A stretch of 64,000 nt of DNA from an uncultured Lachnospiraceae bacterium. GTDB lineage: Bacteria; Bacillota; Clostridia; Lachnospirales; Lachnospiraceae. The notes under the pieces are model-generated. The model was not told where the DNA came from, did no database searches, and saw only the letters and a program-made list of their open reading frames with translations. Position numbers and translations under genes: made by a program. The stretch covers positions 1-64,000 of the forward strand of contig CACYKH010000003.1 in NCBI GenBank assembly GCA_902774915.1, given 5' to 3'. Positions 8,659-17,369 of this stretch are shown here, in pieces (positions within the stretch are counted from its first letter, which is position 1; each line of letters starts with the position of its first letter).

Positions 8659-10323
8659 CTACTTATTGAATAATGTTGAGAAAATACCTCGGCCAAGACT
8701 TGCTCCCAGGTTTCCACCAAGAGTCTTTCCAAATTTACCGAATTTACCACCAACAGTCTTACCTACTTCTCGGCCAACTGTGCCTGTGATAGAATTTCCA
8801 ACCGATTTAGCTGCTCGTTTTTTAGCAGCCTCTTCTTTATCCTTTTCTCTCTGAGCAGCCTTAGCTTCCTGTTCAGCCTTTCTAGCCGCTTCTCTTTCTT
8901 CTCTTTCCTTCTGCTTAGCTGCTTCTTTTTCTTCTTTCTCTCGCTGTTTTTCAGCTTCAGCTTCTTCCTTTTCACGCTGCTTTTCAGCCTCAGCCTCTTC
9001 CTTCTCCTTAGCAAGAGCTTCAGCTTCTTCTATTCCTCTTCTCTCAAGGAATTCAAAAGCAGAATCAGGATCCACAGCTTCTGCATATTTGCTGTAGCAG
9101 ATGCTGGACTTTATGAGTGTATCTCTCTGACTGTCAGAAATCGAACCAAAGTTTGACTGTGTTGGAAGTATATAAACCTTTTCAGCCATAGTAGGAATAC
9201 CATCATCTCCAAGGAATGAAATAACAGCCTCTCCAGTTCCAAGTGCAAGAATTGTTTCGTATGTATCAAAAGCAGGGTTCTCTCTAAAGGACTCTGCAGC
9301 AGCCTTTACTGACTTCTGATCTGAAGGAGTGTAAGCACGAAGTCCATGTTCTATCTTGTTTCCTAGCTGAGCAAGCACTCCATCAGGAATATCCCTTGGA
9401 TTCTGAGTACAGAAATAAACTCCAACACCCTTTGATCTGATAAGCTTAACAACCTGCTCTATTTTTTCAAGAAGAGCTTTAGGTGCATCCTTAAATAACA
9501 GATGTGCCTCATCAAAGAAAAATACCATCTTTGGCTTATCCATATCTCCTACCTCTGGCAGTCTCTCAAATAGCTCTGACAGAAGATAAAGAAGGAAGGT
9601 TGAATAAAGCTTTGAATTATTAATAAGACTGGAGCTGTCCAGTACATTGATCATTCCCTTGCCGCCATCACCAAATGTAAAGAAATCCATAATGTTAACA
9701 GCTGGCTCACCAAAGAACTTATCTCCACCTGCAACCTCAAGAGCTACAAGAGCTCTAACTATAGCAGCTATTGACTGAGGACTCATCTTTCCATACTGAG
9801 CTTCAAACTCTGCATTATGGTCTGAAACATAGTTCAGCATAGCCTTAAGATCCTTAGTATCTATAAGGAGTAGGTTATTATCATCTGCAATTTTAAATAC
9901 GATTGAAAGAATATCTGACTGGAGTTCATTTAGCTCCATTAGACGTGATAAAAGAAGGGGCCCTATCTCAGTAATTGTAGTTCTGAGAGTAACACCCTTA
10001 TCCCCATAAATATCCCAAAGAGTTACAGGATATCCCTTATATTCGAAACCGGCATCCGCAAGACCGAACCTCTTAATTCTCTCCTGCATATTTTCACTGT
10101 CATCACCAGGAATACTAATGCCAGCTATATCTCCTTTGACATCGGCCATAAAAACAGGCACACCCATATCTGAAAAGCTCTCTGCAAGAACCTTCAGAGT
10201 TACAGTCTTTCCTGTTCCTGTAGCACCTGCTACAAGGCCATGACGATTTGCCATCTTAGGAAGTAGACAAATCTTATCTCCATTATCATTAATACCTACC
10301 CAAACATTACCTTCGTTATACAT
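8659..10323 (-). CDS. HerA-like / DUF853 family ATPase
   Basis: 554 residues. The Walker A motif is GATGTGKT near the N-terminus, Walker B is VFFFDEAHLLF (about 265), and CTQNPRDIP (about 304) is the arginine/sensor region typical of the FtsK-HerA superfamily. The order of motifs and the ending GKTVGGKFGKFGKTLGGNLG match the DUF853 (YjgR-type) bacterial HerA relatives, whose function is not established; DNA or protein pumping is assumed from the fold. Residues about 425-510 are a highly charged Glu/Lys/Ala coiled coil inserted before the glycine-rich tail. It lies upstream of the signalling operon with a 49-nt gap and no clear terminator, so read-through is possible. Start supported by ggaaggggt. 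Confidence 0.85.
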   Translation of the reverse strand: MYNEGNVWVGINDNGDKICLLPKMANRHGLVAGATGTGKTVTLKVLAESFSDMGVPVFMADVKGDIAGISIPGDDSENMQERIKRFGLADAGFEYKGYPVTLWDIYGDKGVTLRTTITEIGPLLLSRLMELNELQSDILSIVFKIADDNNLLLIDTKDLKAMLNYVSDHNAEFEAQYGKMSPQSIAAIVRALVALEVAGGDKFFGEPAVNIMDFFTFGDGGKGMINVLDSSSLINNSKLYSTFLLYLLSELFERLPEVGDMDKPKMVFFFDEAHLLFKDAPKALLEKIEQVVKLIRSKGVGVYFCTQNPRDIPDGVLAQLGNKIEHGLRAYTPSDQKSVKAAAESFRENPAFDTYETILALGTGEAVISFLGDDGIPTMAEKVYILPTQSNFGSISDSQRDTLIKSSICYSKYAEAVDPDSAFEFLERRGIEEAEALAKEKEEAEAEKQREKEEAEAEKQREKEEKEAAKQKEREEREAARKAEQEAKAAQREKDKEEAAKKRAAKSVGNSITGTVGREVGKTVGGKFGKFGKTLGGNLGASLGRGIFSTLFNK

Positions 10324-10341
10324 GCTAAACCCCTTCCGATA

Positions 10342-10563
10342 CTATTTATCTTCTCCAAACTTTTGCCTGCGTCTCAAAAACTCATATTGTGTTTCTATAA
10401 TATCAGTTTCTTCCCCGGGACCAGGCTCAATCCTCATAGTATCTTTATTATACTTAAGCAACCTACCACAATAATAACAATGTCCGGGGCTTTTATCAAT
10501 ATTTATCCTCATGCGATTATGACAATCCGGACACATTACATCGACTAGATTTTTATCTAACAT
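10342..10563 (-). CDS. Small zinc-ribbon protein
   Basis: 73 residues with two Cys pairs, CPDCH and CYYCG, about 17 residues apart, as in a treble-clef or rubredoxin-like zinc ribbon; the rest is polar. It sits 18 nt upstream of the HerA-like gene and is probably co-transcribed. No specific function can be assigned. Confidence 0.7.
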   Translation of the reverse strand: MLDKNLVDVMCPDCHNRMRINIDKSPGHCYYCGRLLKYNKDTMRIEPGPGEETDIIETQYEFLRRRQKFGEDK

Positions 10564-10580
10564 AGTTTAATCCTCATAGA

Positions 10581-11189
10581 TTATTTTATATTAATTCCAT
10601 AACCAGCCAGATCATCCAAAAGCTGATCATAACCCTTAAACAAAATAGCTGTCATACCATATGAATTAGCAGCATCTATATTAACCTGTCTGTCATCAAC
10701 GAAAATGCACTCTTCTAATTTAATTCCAAACCTTGATTCCAGCAATCTATATATAGGTTCATCAGGTTTTGTAACATGCTCATATGCAGAAATGATATGA
10801 CCATCCGTCAGAGGCAGAAACTTGAATGTAGGCCAATGAAGCTCTGCAGTCTCCTTAGGATAATTAGAAAGAATGTATACTCCGAATCCCTGATCTTTAA
10901 TACTCTTTATAAGACCAGGAGCATAATCATATTCACAGACTATATCCTTTATATTATCCCAGAACTTTAGAATCTGTTCCTTATACTGAGGAAACGCCTC
11001 TGTAAAAGTATCAATTCCGTCCTGATGACATTTCACACCGAGATCAAGTTCATGCCAGAACTCTGTTTCCACAATATTCTTAGATAAGAATTCTACACAT
11101 TCCTCATCAAATCCCAGGTCTCTCATCAAATCCCTATATCTGAAGTCAACCAGTACATCACCTACATCAAATACTACATTTTTAATCAT
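10581..11189 (-). CDS. HAD-superfamily hydrolase (YihX-like)
   Basis: 202 residues from the ATG at 11189; an upstream in-frame GTG overlaps the ribosome binding site (gtggagtg) and is rejected. Motif I is VFDVGDVLVDF, with nucleophile Asp; the residue two positions on is Gly, as in YihX-type sugar phosphatases rather than the usual Asp. Motif II is ILSNYPKE and motif IV is IFVDDRQVNIDAA. A helical cap lies between motifs I and II. Expected reaction: hydrolysis of a small phosphorylated metabolite in the cytoplasm; glucose-1-phosphate is the YihX substrate but is not proven here. It is 18 nt upstream of the zinc-ribbon gene. Confidence 0.82.
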   Translation of the reverse strand: MIKNVVFDVGDVLVDFRYRDLMRDLGFDEECVEFLSKNIVETEFWHELDLGVKCHQDGIDTFTEAFPQYKEQILKFWDNIKDIVCEYDYAPGLIKSIKDQGFGVYILSNYPKETAELHWPTFKFLPLTDGHIISAYEHVTKPDEPIYRLLESRFGIKLEECIFVDDRQVNIDAANSYGMTAILFKGYDQLLDDLAGYGINIK

Positions 11190-11220
11190 AAAACACTCCA
11201 CAATAATTATTTAAATCAAA

Positions 11221-12396
11221 CTATTCGCCGAAGGTTTGGAGAATATCATAAACATCCAGGTTAATAATATCCTCCGGCTTATATGTTTTCTCACCATTTC
11301 TCGGACCAAGAACATAAATAGGTTCTTTATTATTTGTCTCTTCTTCTGAATCAGATTCAGTTGCAAGAGTTCCATTATGTTTATTATATTCTATATCATA
11401 ATCTTCTTTCGTTATGCCTTCCTTACGAAAACTAAATGAGAGTCTACAATCCTTTGGAGCATAAATAATAATTACCTCCTGAGTCGAATCAACACCTTCA
11501 TATTTAACACTACCATCTTCATTCTCTGTTTTTTCAACGTCAGCATTAGAATGACTGGTTTCGGCAATTGCAACGCCGACTTTATAGGATTCACCACTAT
11601 ATTCAATATCCGTATAATTCATGTTTTCCAAGAAAAAAGCATCATCTCTGGCTTCGGCATCACCTTCAGAAGCAACACTTTCGTAATTAGTTATTTCTCC
11701 ATCATCAACTGTACTTAAGTCCAGTGCATTTTCTGTACAAATAATCCCAGTATTGTAATCAACTATTTCAGGAAGATCTAAATAATTAGTATAATAATAC
11801 TTATCAGGATATCCATGATCTGTTACTTCAATCGGTATATCGAAGTTAAAATAAATCTTAGTTATTTCGTATCCCTCTTCTTCGGCATCTGTAGATGTTG
11901 CATATGTGACTTTAATATCCGTTTCGTGCTCCGTAACTTCAAGCTGATTACTCTCCACGCGATCAAAGAAATCATCACTACCAACTAAAAATGTATATAC
12001 TCCATTATGCAGAGTTTCTTGACAATCAGAATATATCATATTGTTTTCTTCGTAATATGGAACAAGCACCACTTCTTCGGTTGTAGCCTCTGTCGTCGCC
12101 TCTGTAGAGGCTTCAGTTGTTTCTTCTGTTGTGGCCTCGGTTGTATACTCAGCTCTTTCTTCGGGTTTCTTATTAAGAAGGACCACCGCCGCAATAATAA
12201 CACCTACCAGCATTACAGATAATGCTGCTATTATTGCAATCAGTAGTCCATTATTATTATTTCCAGTCTGTCCAGCTACAGGTTGACTCTGTTGTTGAAT
12301 ATTCTGTTGCTGTGGCTGGTAAACTATTTTTGCACCACAATACTCACAGAATAAAGCGCCATTTGTTACATCATTTCCGCAATTTGTACACTTCAT
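11221..12396 (-). CDS. Zinc-ribbon, single-pass membrane protein with Thr/Glu-rich stalk
   Basis: 391 residues from the ATG at 12396, chosen because ttggagggt upstream is the ribosome binding site. An N-terminal zinc ribbon (CTNCGNDV...CEYCGAK) is followed by a Gln-rich segment, a membrane helix (about residues 49-73), a TTEATTE-type stalk (about 83-108) and an external domain of about 280 residues rich in acidic residues and Tyr. This zinc_ribbon_2-TM-external layout is common among unstudied Lachnospiraceae envelope proteins. The ectodomain was not recognised. The promoter at 12432-12460 fits this gene as first of a leftward unit. Confidence 0.75.
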   Translation of the reverse strand: MKCTNCGNDVTNGALFCEYCGAKIVYQPQQQNIQQQSQPVAGQTGNNNNGLLIAIIAALSVMLVGVIIAAVVLLNKKPEERAEYTTEATTEETTEASTEATTEATTEEVVLVPYYEENNMIYSDCQETLHNGVYTFLVGSDDFFDRVESNQLEVTEHETDIKVTYATSTDAEEEGYEITKIYFNFDIPIEVTDHGYPDKYYYTNYLDLPEIVDYNTGIICTENALDLSTVDDGEITNYESVASEGDAEARDDAFFLENMNYTDIEYSGESYKVGVAIAETSHSNADVEKTENEDGSVKYEGVDSTQEVIIIYAPKDCRLSFSFRKEGITKEDYDIEYNKHNGTLATESDSEEETNNKEPIYVLGPRNGEKTYKPEDIINLDVYDILQTFGE

Positions 12397-12431
12397 ATAG
12401 TTACCCTCCAATCCAGCAAAAACTTATACTT

Positions 12432-12460
12432 ATTTTATCAAAAAAGAAAATATATAACAA
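12432..12460 (-). promoter_or_regulatory. Predicted sigma-A promoter of the zinc-ribbon membrane protein
   Basis: Minus strand TTGTTA, 17 nt, TAAAAT with an extended TGn just before the -10. It is divergent from the next promoter. Confidence 0.5.
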
Positions 12461-12466
12461 TGTACT

Positions 12467-12495
12467 TTAATTTAGTGCCTGGTATATGTTAAAAT
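12467..12495 (+). promoter_or_regulatory. Possible promoter of the LacI-sensor diguanylate cyclase
   Basis: TGTTAAAAT is an extended -10; the -35 at the right distance (TTAATT) is weak. It lies 48 nt before the start codon. Confidence 0.35.
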
Positions 12496-12542
12496 GAGCT
12501 TAGTAGGAACTTATGTGTTTTTGTTAGTACTACGGAGTTTAT

Positions 12543-14387
12543 ATGGCAATAAAAAACATCGTTGCAGTTGTTTGTGGAATGGATGAAGAATATCCTTTCC
12601 AGATCATTCAGGGAATAAATGATTATGCCAGGGAACATTCTATCAATGTTTCTTATTTTGCTGCTTTCGGTGGTATAGTTGACAGCGAAGACTTTGATAA
12701 CGGCGAATATAGCATTTATAATCTGCCGGACTATTCTAAATTCGATGGTGCACTTCTGCTCACCAATACTTTTTCCAATCCAGAAGTTAGAAATAAGATT
12801 ATAGATAAAGTGAAGGCAGCTGACCTCCCTTCAGTAATTTTTGAATGCAAGGATTACGAAGAATTCTATGATATCAGCATCAATAACTATTCTGTTATGA
12901 AGAAGCTGGTCAATCACCTTATTAAAGAACATGGTGCAAAAGTATTCAATTTTATCTCTGGTCCTTCAGCAAATCCAGAGGCAAAAGAAAGATATAGAGC
13001 ATTTAGAGATGCATTAAAAGAAAATGGCATTGAATTTGATGAAGAAAACCGTTTTCATCAGGGACATTTCAGAAGCTATGACGGAGTTAAGGCAATTGAG
13101 AATTTCGAAAAATCCGGTATGAGCATGCCAGATGCATTCGTCTGTGCTAATGACAGTATGGCCCTCACAGCCATGAGCCGCCTTCAGGATATGGGATATA
13201 AAATCCCGGATGATGTTATAATCACAGGTTTTGATTATACTTTCAATGCCCGTTTCTCCAGCCCGGTTCTTACAACTGTAAAACGACCTCTTTACTATTC
13301 CGGAACGAAAGCATGTTCATTACTAGATGAAATTACAGATGGAAAAGATATTCCAAGAAGCACAAGCCTTGAGGCAATACCAGTACTTACCGAAAGCTGT
13401 GGGTGTACTGAATTAGATGAAGATGACATCCGAGATTTTAAAAGAAGTACTTTCCAGCGCTTTGAACGTTCATATGCGCATATTCATATGCTTAATCGCC
13501 TGATAGCCGGTCTGGCTGGTTCAGAAAATATAAATGAATGCGTGGATTCAATTGAACAAATGCTCAGAATGATAAATTGTTCTCACTTCAATCTTTGTCT
13601 TGTAAAAGACTGGGAGCATACATACAATACAATCGATGTAGAAAACGGGGAGAATACATATCCTCCGCTTATGACTGCCCCACTTGTATGGGACAGCGGA
13701 GTTAGAAGGACTGTAAAACAGTTCCCAAGTAAAAGACTTTTCCCTGAGCCATTTACAACTGGTGGTAATATAAGTTACTTCATACCACTCCACTTTAACC
13801 AAAGGTGTTTGGGATATTATATCTTTATAAATAACGATTTTCCTATTCAGAGTATACTCTGTCACACCATGACCATGAGTATAGGAAATGCTATCGAAAA
13901 CATTTCAAAGCTGAATGTTTTGGATCCACTTACAAAGATTTATAATAGAAATGGATTCAATAAGAACGCGGAGTTTATCTTTAAAGAATGTGCCAACGAG
14001 CGCAGGCCTCTATCCATCTGCTTCATAGATATGGATGGCCTGAAGAAAATCAATGATACCTACGGACATAAGGAAGGCGATTTCGCCATTAAGAGTCTCG
14101 CAAGCGCTATCGAATCAGCTTGTGGTTCAGTAGATGTATGCGGCAGGTTTGGCGGCGACGAATTTGTAGCTGTGGGTCGTGGATTTGGATTTATAAAGAA
14201 ATTTACAAACAAACTTACCACTAAATTGGAAGAAATAAATGAGGAATCTGGCAAGCCTTATAAAATAGAAGCAAGTGTGGGTTATATATCCACAACCCCA
14301 CTCAGATCCGATTCCTTGTTCGATCTTATAGAACAGGCTGATAAAAAAATGTATGAAGTAAAGAAAGAAAAATACAGTAAACAGTAA
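12543..14387 (+). CDS. Soluble LacI-type sugar-binding-like sensor fused to a GGDEF diguanylate cyclase
   Basis: 614 residues, no signal peptide and no membrane segment. Residues 1-285 are a periplasmic-binding-protein fold of the LacI/GalR type: VAVVCGMDEEYPFQIIQGI, FNFISGPSANPEAKERYRAF, DAFVCANDSMALTAMSRLQD and IITGFDYTFNARFSSPVLTTV. The LacI helix-turn-helix that normally precedes this fold is absent. Residues about 300-440 look like a GAF-type domain. The GGDEF domain (about 450-610) has its active site at 537-541; the RxxD inhibitory site is missing Arg (GSVD). I infer a cytoplasmic sensor that couples a small ligand, perhaps a sugar, to c-di-GMP synthesis. It is a single plus-strand gene ending at a terminator shared with metA. 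Confidence 0.87.
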   Translation: MAIKNIVAVVCGMDEEYPFQIIQGINDYAREHSINVSYFAAFGGIVDSEDFDNGEYSIYNLPDYSKFDGALLLTNTFSNPEVRNKIIDKVKAADLPSVIFECKDYEEFYDISINNYSVMKKLVNHLIKEHGAKVFNFISGPSANPEAKERYRAFRDALKENGIEFDEENRFHQGHFRSYDGVKAIENFEKSGMSMPDAFVCANDSMALTAMSRLQDMGYKIPDDVIITGFDYTFNARFSSPVLTTVKRPLYYSGTKACSLLDEITDGKDIPRSTSLEAIPVLTESCGCTELDEDDIRDFKRSTFQRFERSYAHIHMLNRLIAGLAGSENINECVDSIEQMLRMINCSHFNLCLVKDWEHTYNTIDVENGENTYPPLMTAPLVWDSGVRRTVKQFPSKRLFPEPFTTGGNISYFIPLHFNQRCLGYYIFINNDFPIQSILCHTMTMSIGNAIENISKLNVLDPLTKIYNRNGFNKNAEFIFKECANERRPLSICFIDMDGLKKINDTYGHKEGDFAIKSLASAIESACGSVDVCGRFGGDEFVAVGRGFGFIKKFTNKLTTKLEEINEESGKPYKIEASVGYISTTPLRSDSLFDLIEQADKKMYEVKKEKYSKQ

Positions 14388-14397
14388 CCTTTCAAAA

Positions 14398-14422
14398 AAG
14401 AGCAGGCTTTAAGCCTGCTCTT
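14398..14422. terminator. Bidirectional intrinsic terminator between the LacI-GGDEF gene and metA
   Basis: The stem gagcaggct/agcctgctc is extended by flanking A/T pairs from a six-A run. It overlaps the last codons of metA on the minus strand. Confidence 0.75.
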
Positions 14423-15350
14423 CGTTATTTTCAATAGTTCTGGATGTCCAGTCATATGGTGTACTCTGATATACGTAATAATTAAGCCAATTTGTATAAA
14501 GAGTATTTGCATGACATCTCCAGGATTTAACCGGTGCCTTATTAGGATTATCATCAGGATAATAATTAACAGGGATTTCAGGATCAATACCCTTACCTAA
14601 ATCTCTATGATATTCCTGATCAAGAGTAAGTGTATCGTATTCAGGATGGCCTGTTACGAAAATATTCTTTCCGCCATCACCAACGATAATATAAGGGCCG
14701 CACATAACTGAATCTGCTAGTATTACAAGGTTTGGATTATTTCTAACTGCAGATGCATCTATACCTGTATATCTTGAATGTGGTGCAAGGAAGGTATCAT
14801 CAAATCCTCGAACCAGCTCCTGACTCTTATGCATTGTATGATGCTCATAAATTCCTGAAAGCTTTTTAGGAAGCTCATACTTATTAATTCCATAATGATA
14901 ATAAAGACCAGCCTGAGCACCCCAGCAAATATGGAATGTAGAAGTAACATTTTCAGAAGCCCAGTCCATTATCTTAGTAAGCTCTCCCCAGTATTCAACC
15001 TCTTCGAAATCCATCTTCTCTACAGGCGCACCAGTGATTATCATTCCATCCCACTTATGCTTTCTTACTTCTTTAAAGCTTGAATAGAACTTTTCAAGAT
15101 GCTCTCTTGAAGTATGTTTTGATTCATAAGACATTGTTCTTACGAATTTAATATTAACCTGAAGGGGTGTATTTGAAAGACTTCTAAGCAACTGAAGCTC
15201 AGTATCTTCCTTAAGGGGCATTAAGTTCAGAATAAGAATATCAATAGGACGTATGTCCTGACTATTGGAACGGTTCTCGTCCATTACAAAGATATTCTCT
15301 TCCTCAAGTATTTGTTTTACAGGTAAGTCATTGTCTATTCTAATCGGCAT
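14409..15350 (-). CDS. metA: Homoserine O-acyltransferase (MetA family), predicted acetyl-CoA specific
   Basis: 313 residues, full length. The start MPIRIDNDLPVKQILEEENI is diagnostic of MetA. The catalytic nucleophile Cys142 (HICWGAQAG) and the His235/Glu237 pair (GHPEYD) fall at their standard positions. Residue 111 is Glu (GAPVEKMDFEE); family work shows Glu here favours acetyl-CoA and Gly favours succinyl-CoA, so O-acetylhomoserine is the likely product despite the common name homoserine succinyltransferase. This is the first committed step of Met synthesis, in the cytoplasm. The start overlaps the end of ligA by 11 nt, suggesting co-expression with ligA and perhaps rluF. No SAM riboswitch is visible. 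Confidence 0.95.
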   Translation of the reverse strand: MPIRIDNDLPVKQILEEENIFVMDENRSNSQDIRPIDILILNLMPLKEDTELQLLRSLSNTPLQVNIKFVRTMSYESKHTSREHLEKFYSSFKEVRKHKWDGMIITGAPVEKMDFEEVEYWGELTKIMDWASENVTSTFHICWGAQAGLYYHYGINKYELPKKLSGIYEHHTMHKSQELVRGFDDTFLAPHSRYTGIDASAVRNNPNLVILADSVMCGPYIIVGDGGKNIFVTGHPEYDTLTLDQEYHRDLGKGIDPEIPVNYYPDDNPNKAPVKSWRCHANTLYTNWLNYYVYQSTPYDWTSRTIENNEEQA

Positions 15351-17310
15351 TATATTTTCCCTCTTTAAACATTTCCTCTGTAATTATCGGTATTCCAAGA
15401 CTCTTCGCCTTCTTATTCTTTGAAGAGTTGGAATTGATATCGTTATTAATGAGACAGGTTGTCTTAGCACTAACACTTCCTGCAACCTTACCGCCTCTAT
15501 CTTCTATCTCTTTCTTAAGAGCATCTCTGTTGGGGTAAGTCTCGAGAGAACCTGTAATAACAAAGGTCATTCCCTCAAGATCCTGTTCAGCAGTATTCTC
15601 CTCAATAACAAACTCTATTTCGTTAAGAAGCCTTTCGACCTCTGTACGTTTTTCTTCATCGGCAAAGTACGCAGCAAAATCTCTTGCCAGCACATCACCC
15701 ACCTGGTCGATCTCCATCAGCTCCTCAGGCACAGCATCCATTATAGCACTAAAATCACTTTTATAGGCTTTAACAATTAATTTTGCATTTGCAACTCCAA
15801 AGCCAGATATTCCAAGGCCATAGAGGAACGCTGCCATGTCAGCCTTTCTGGAAGCATCAATCGCTTTGACCAGATTATCATAAGACTTTTCGCCGAATCC
15901 GTCCATAGTAACTATTACGTCCCTATGCTCAGCCAGATGATAAATATCAGAAAGCTTATGCAAAATGCCTGCTCCAATGAATCTCTCAATAGTCGCCTCT
16001 GACATGCCATCTATATTCATGGCATTTCTAGATACAAATAGTGAGAATAATTTTATATTCTTAGCTGGACAAGATGGGTTAATGCAATTAAGTGTCTCTG
16101 TCCCGTTCTCATTCTTAATTCGAGTCTCACCACCGCAGGCCGGACATTTATCAGGTATCTCAAAACGTCCTGACTTAGTAAGATTTTCAGAAATCTGAGG
16201 GATTATCATATTGGCTTTATATACCTTTATTGAATCCCCAATACCAAGCTGCATATCCTTCACATAGGTTATATTGTGAAGGCTGGCACGGCTTACATCT
16301 GTACCCTCAAGATCAACTGTATCGAATATGGCAACAGGATTAATAAGTCCTGTCCTAGATGGACTCCACTCAATTTCACGAAGTGTAGTCTGTGCCTCTT
16401 CATCTCTCCATTTAAATGCTATCGCATCTCTTGGGAACTTTGCTGTTGTTCCAAGGCTCTTTCCATAAGCTGTATCATCAAAGCTAAGCACCAGACCGTC
16501 TGTTGGAAAATCATTAGTCGGAATCTTGTTTGAGAACCACTGAACCATTTCAGGAAGAGTCTCAGCAGAAACCTCTTTATATTCTACAACATCAAATCCA
16601 AGACTACTGAGATATTCAAACCTCTTTTCGAAACTATTTTCAAAGCTGTCCATAAGCTCCTTATCCTCAGGTTCAACCATTGAGAATGCATAGAACCTGA
16701 CCGATCTCTCTGCAGTAATCTTACTATTTAGCTGTCTCACAGAACCACTGCATAGATTTCTCGGATTCTTGTATTTAGCATCAGCATCCACGATAGACGC
16801 ATTTATCTTTTCAAAATCAGAATAGGTGATAATAGCTTCGCCCCTGATAGTAAGCTTTCCCTTATAACTGATAGCTCTAGGAATATTTACAAATGTACGG
16901 GCATTGGCTGTAATTACCTCGCCTATCTCGCCATTACCACGAGTAACAGCCTTAACAAGCTTTCCATCTTCATATGTGAGAACAACAGTAAGGCCATCCA
17001 TCTTCCAGGAAAGAAGACCCTTATGATCACCCAGCCAGCTTACGAGTGCATCTACCTCTTTTGTCTTATCAAGAGAGAGCATTCGAGCAGGATGTTTTTC
17101 CTTTGGAAGCTCGCTCACAACCTCGTAACCTACATTCTGAGTTGGGCTGTTTGCGAGGATCATTCCTGTCTCGGCCTCAAGAGATGTAAGCTCATCATAA
17201 AGCTTGTCATATTCAAAATTACTCATAATCTCAACATCTTCAGCATAGTAGGCCTTGGATGCCTTGTTAAGTAACTCTACTAATTCTTTTATTCTTGCTA
17301 TCTTATCCAT
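15340..17310 (-). CDS. ligA: NAD-dependent DNA ligase, divergent LigA
   Basis: 656 residues with all LigA parts: domain Ia, adenylation domain with Lys103 (KMDG), OB fold, a four-Cys zinc finger (CPACGG...CINPSCPAK), helix-hairpin-helix region (DGFGEKSYDNL) and a C-terminal BRCT domain. It seals nicks using NAD+. Several residues differ from typical LigA: in domain Ia the equivalents of E. coli His23 and Asp32 (NMN contacts) are Tyr22 and Asn31, the Glu two before the active Lys is Ser, and TRGDG...GED is TRGNG...GEV. These changes suggest a divergent or secondary ligase; another LigA may exist elsewhere. It lies between rluF (59-nt gap) and metA (11-nt overlap). Confidence 0.9.
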   Translation of the reverse strand: MDKIARIKELVELLNKASKAYYAEDVEIMSNFEYDKLYDELTSLEAETGMILANSPTQNVGYEVVSELPKEKHPARMLSLDKTKEVDALVSWLGDHKGLLSWKMDGLTVVLTYEDGKLVKAVTRGNGEIGEVITANARTFVNIPRAISYKGKLTIRGEAIITYSDFEKINASIVDADAKYKNPRNLCSGSVRQLNSKITAERSVRFYAFSMVEPEDKELMDSFENSFEKRFEYLSSLGFDVVEYKEVSAETLPEMVQWFSNKIPTNDFPTDGLVLSFDDTAYGKSLGTTAKFPRDAIAFKWRDEEAQTTLREIEWSPSRTGLINPVAIFDTVDLEGTDVSRASLHNITYVKDMQLGIGDSIKVYKANMIIPQISENLTKSGRFEIPDKCPACGGETRIKNENGTETLNCINPSCPAKNIKLFSLFVSRNAMNIDGMSEATIERFIGAGILHKLSDIYHLAEHRDVIVTMDGFGEKSYDNLVKAIDASRKADMAAFLYGLGISGFGVANAKLIVKAYKSDFSAIMDAVPEELMEIDQVGDVLARDFAAYFADEEKRTEVERLLNEIEFVIEENTAEQDLEGMTFVITGSLETYPNRDALKKEIEDRGGKVAGSVSAKTTCLINNDINSNSSKNKKAKSLGIPIITEEMFKEGKYNAD

Positions 17311-17369
17311 ATTTATATACTGTTTCCAAACACCAAATATAATACTAATAATCTATATTCTTATAATAA

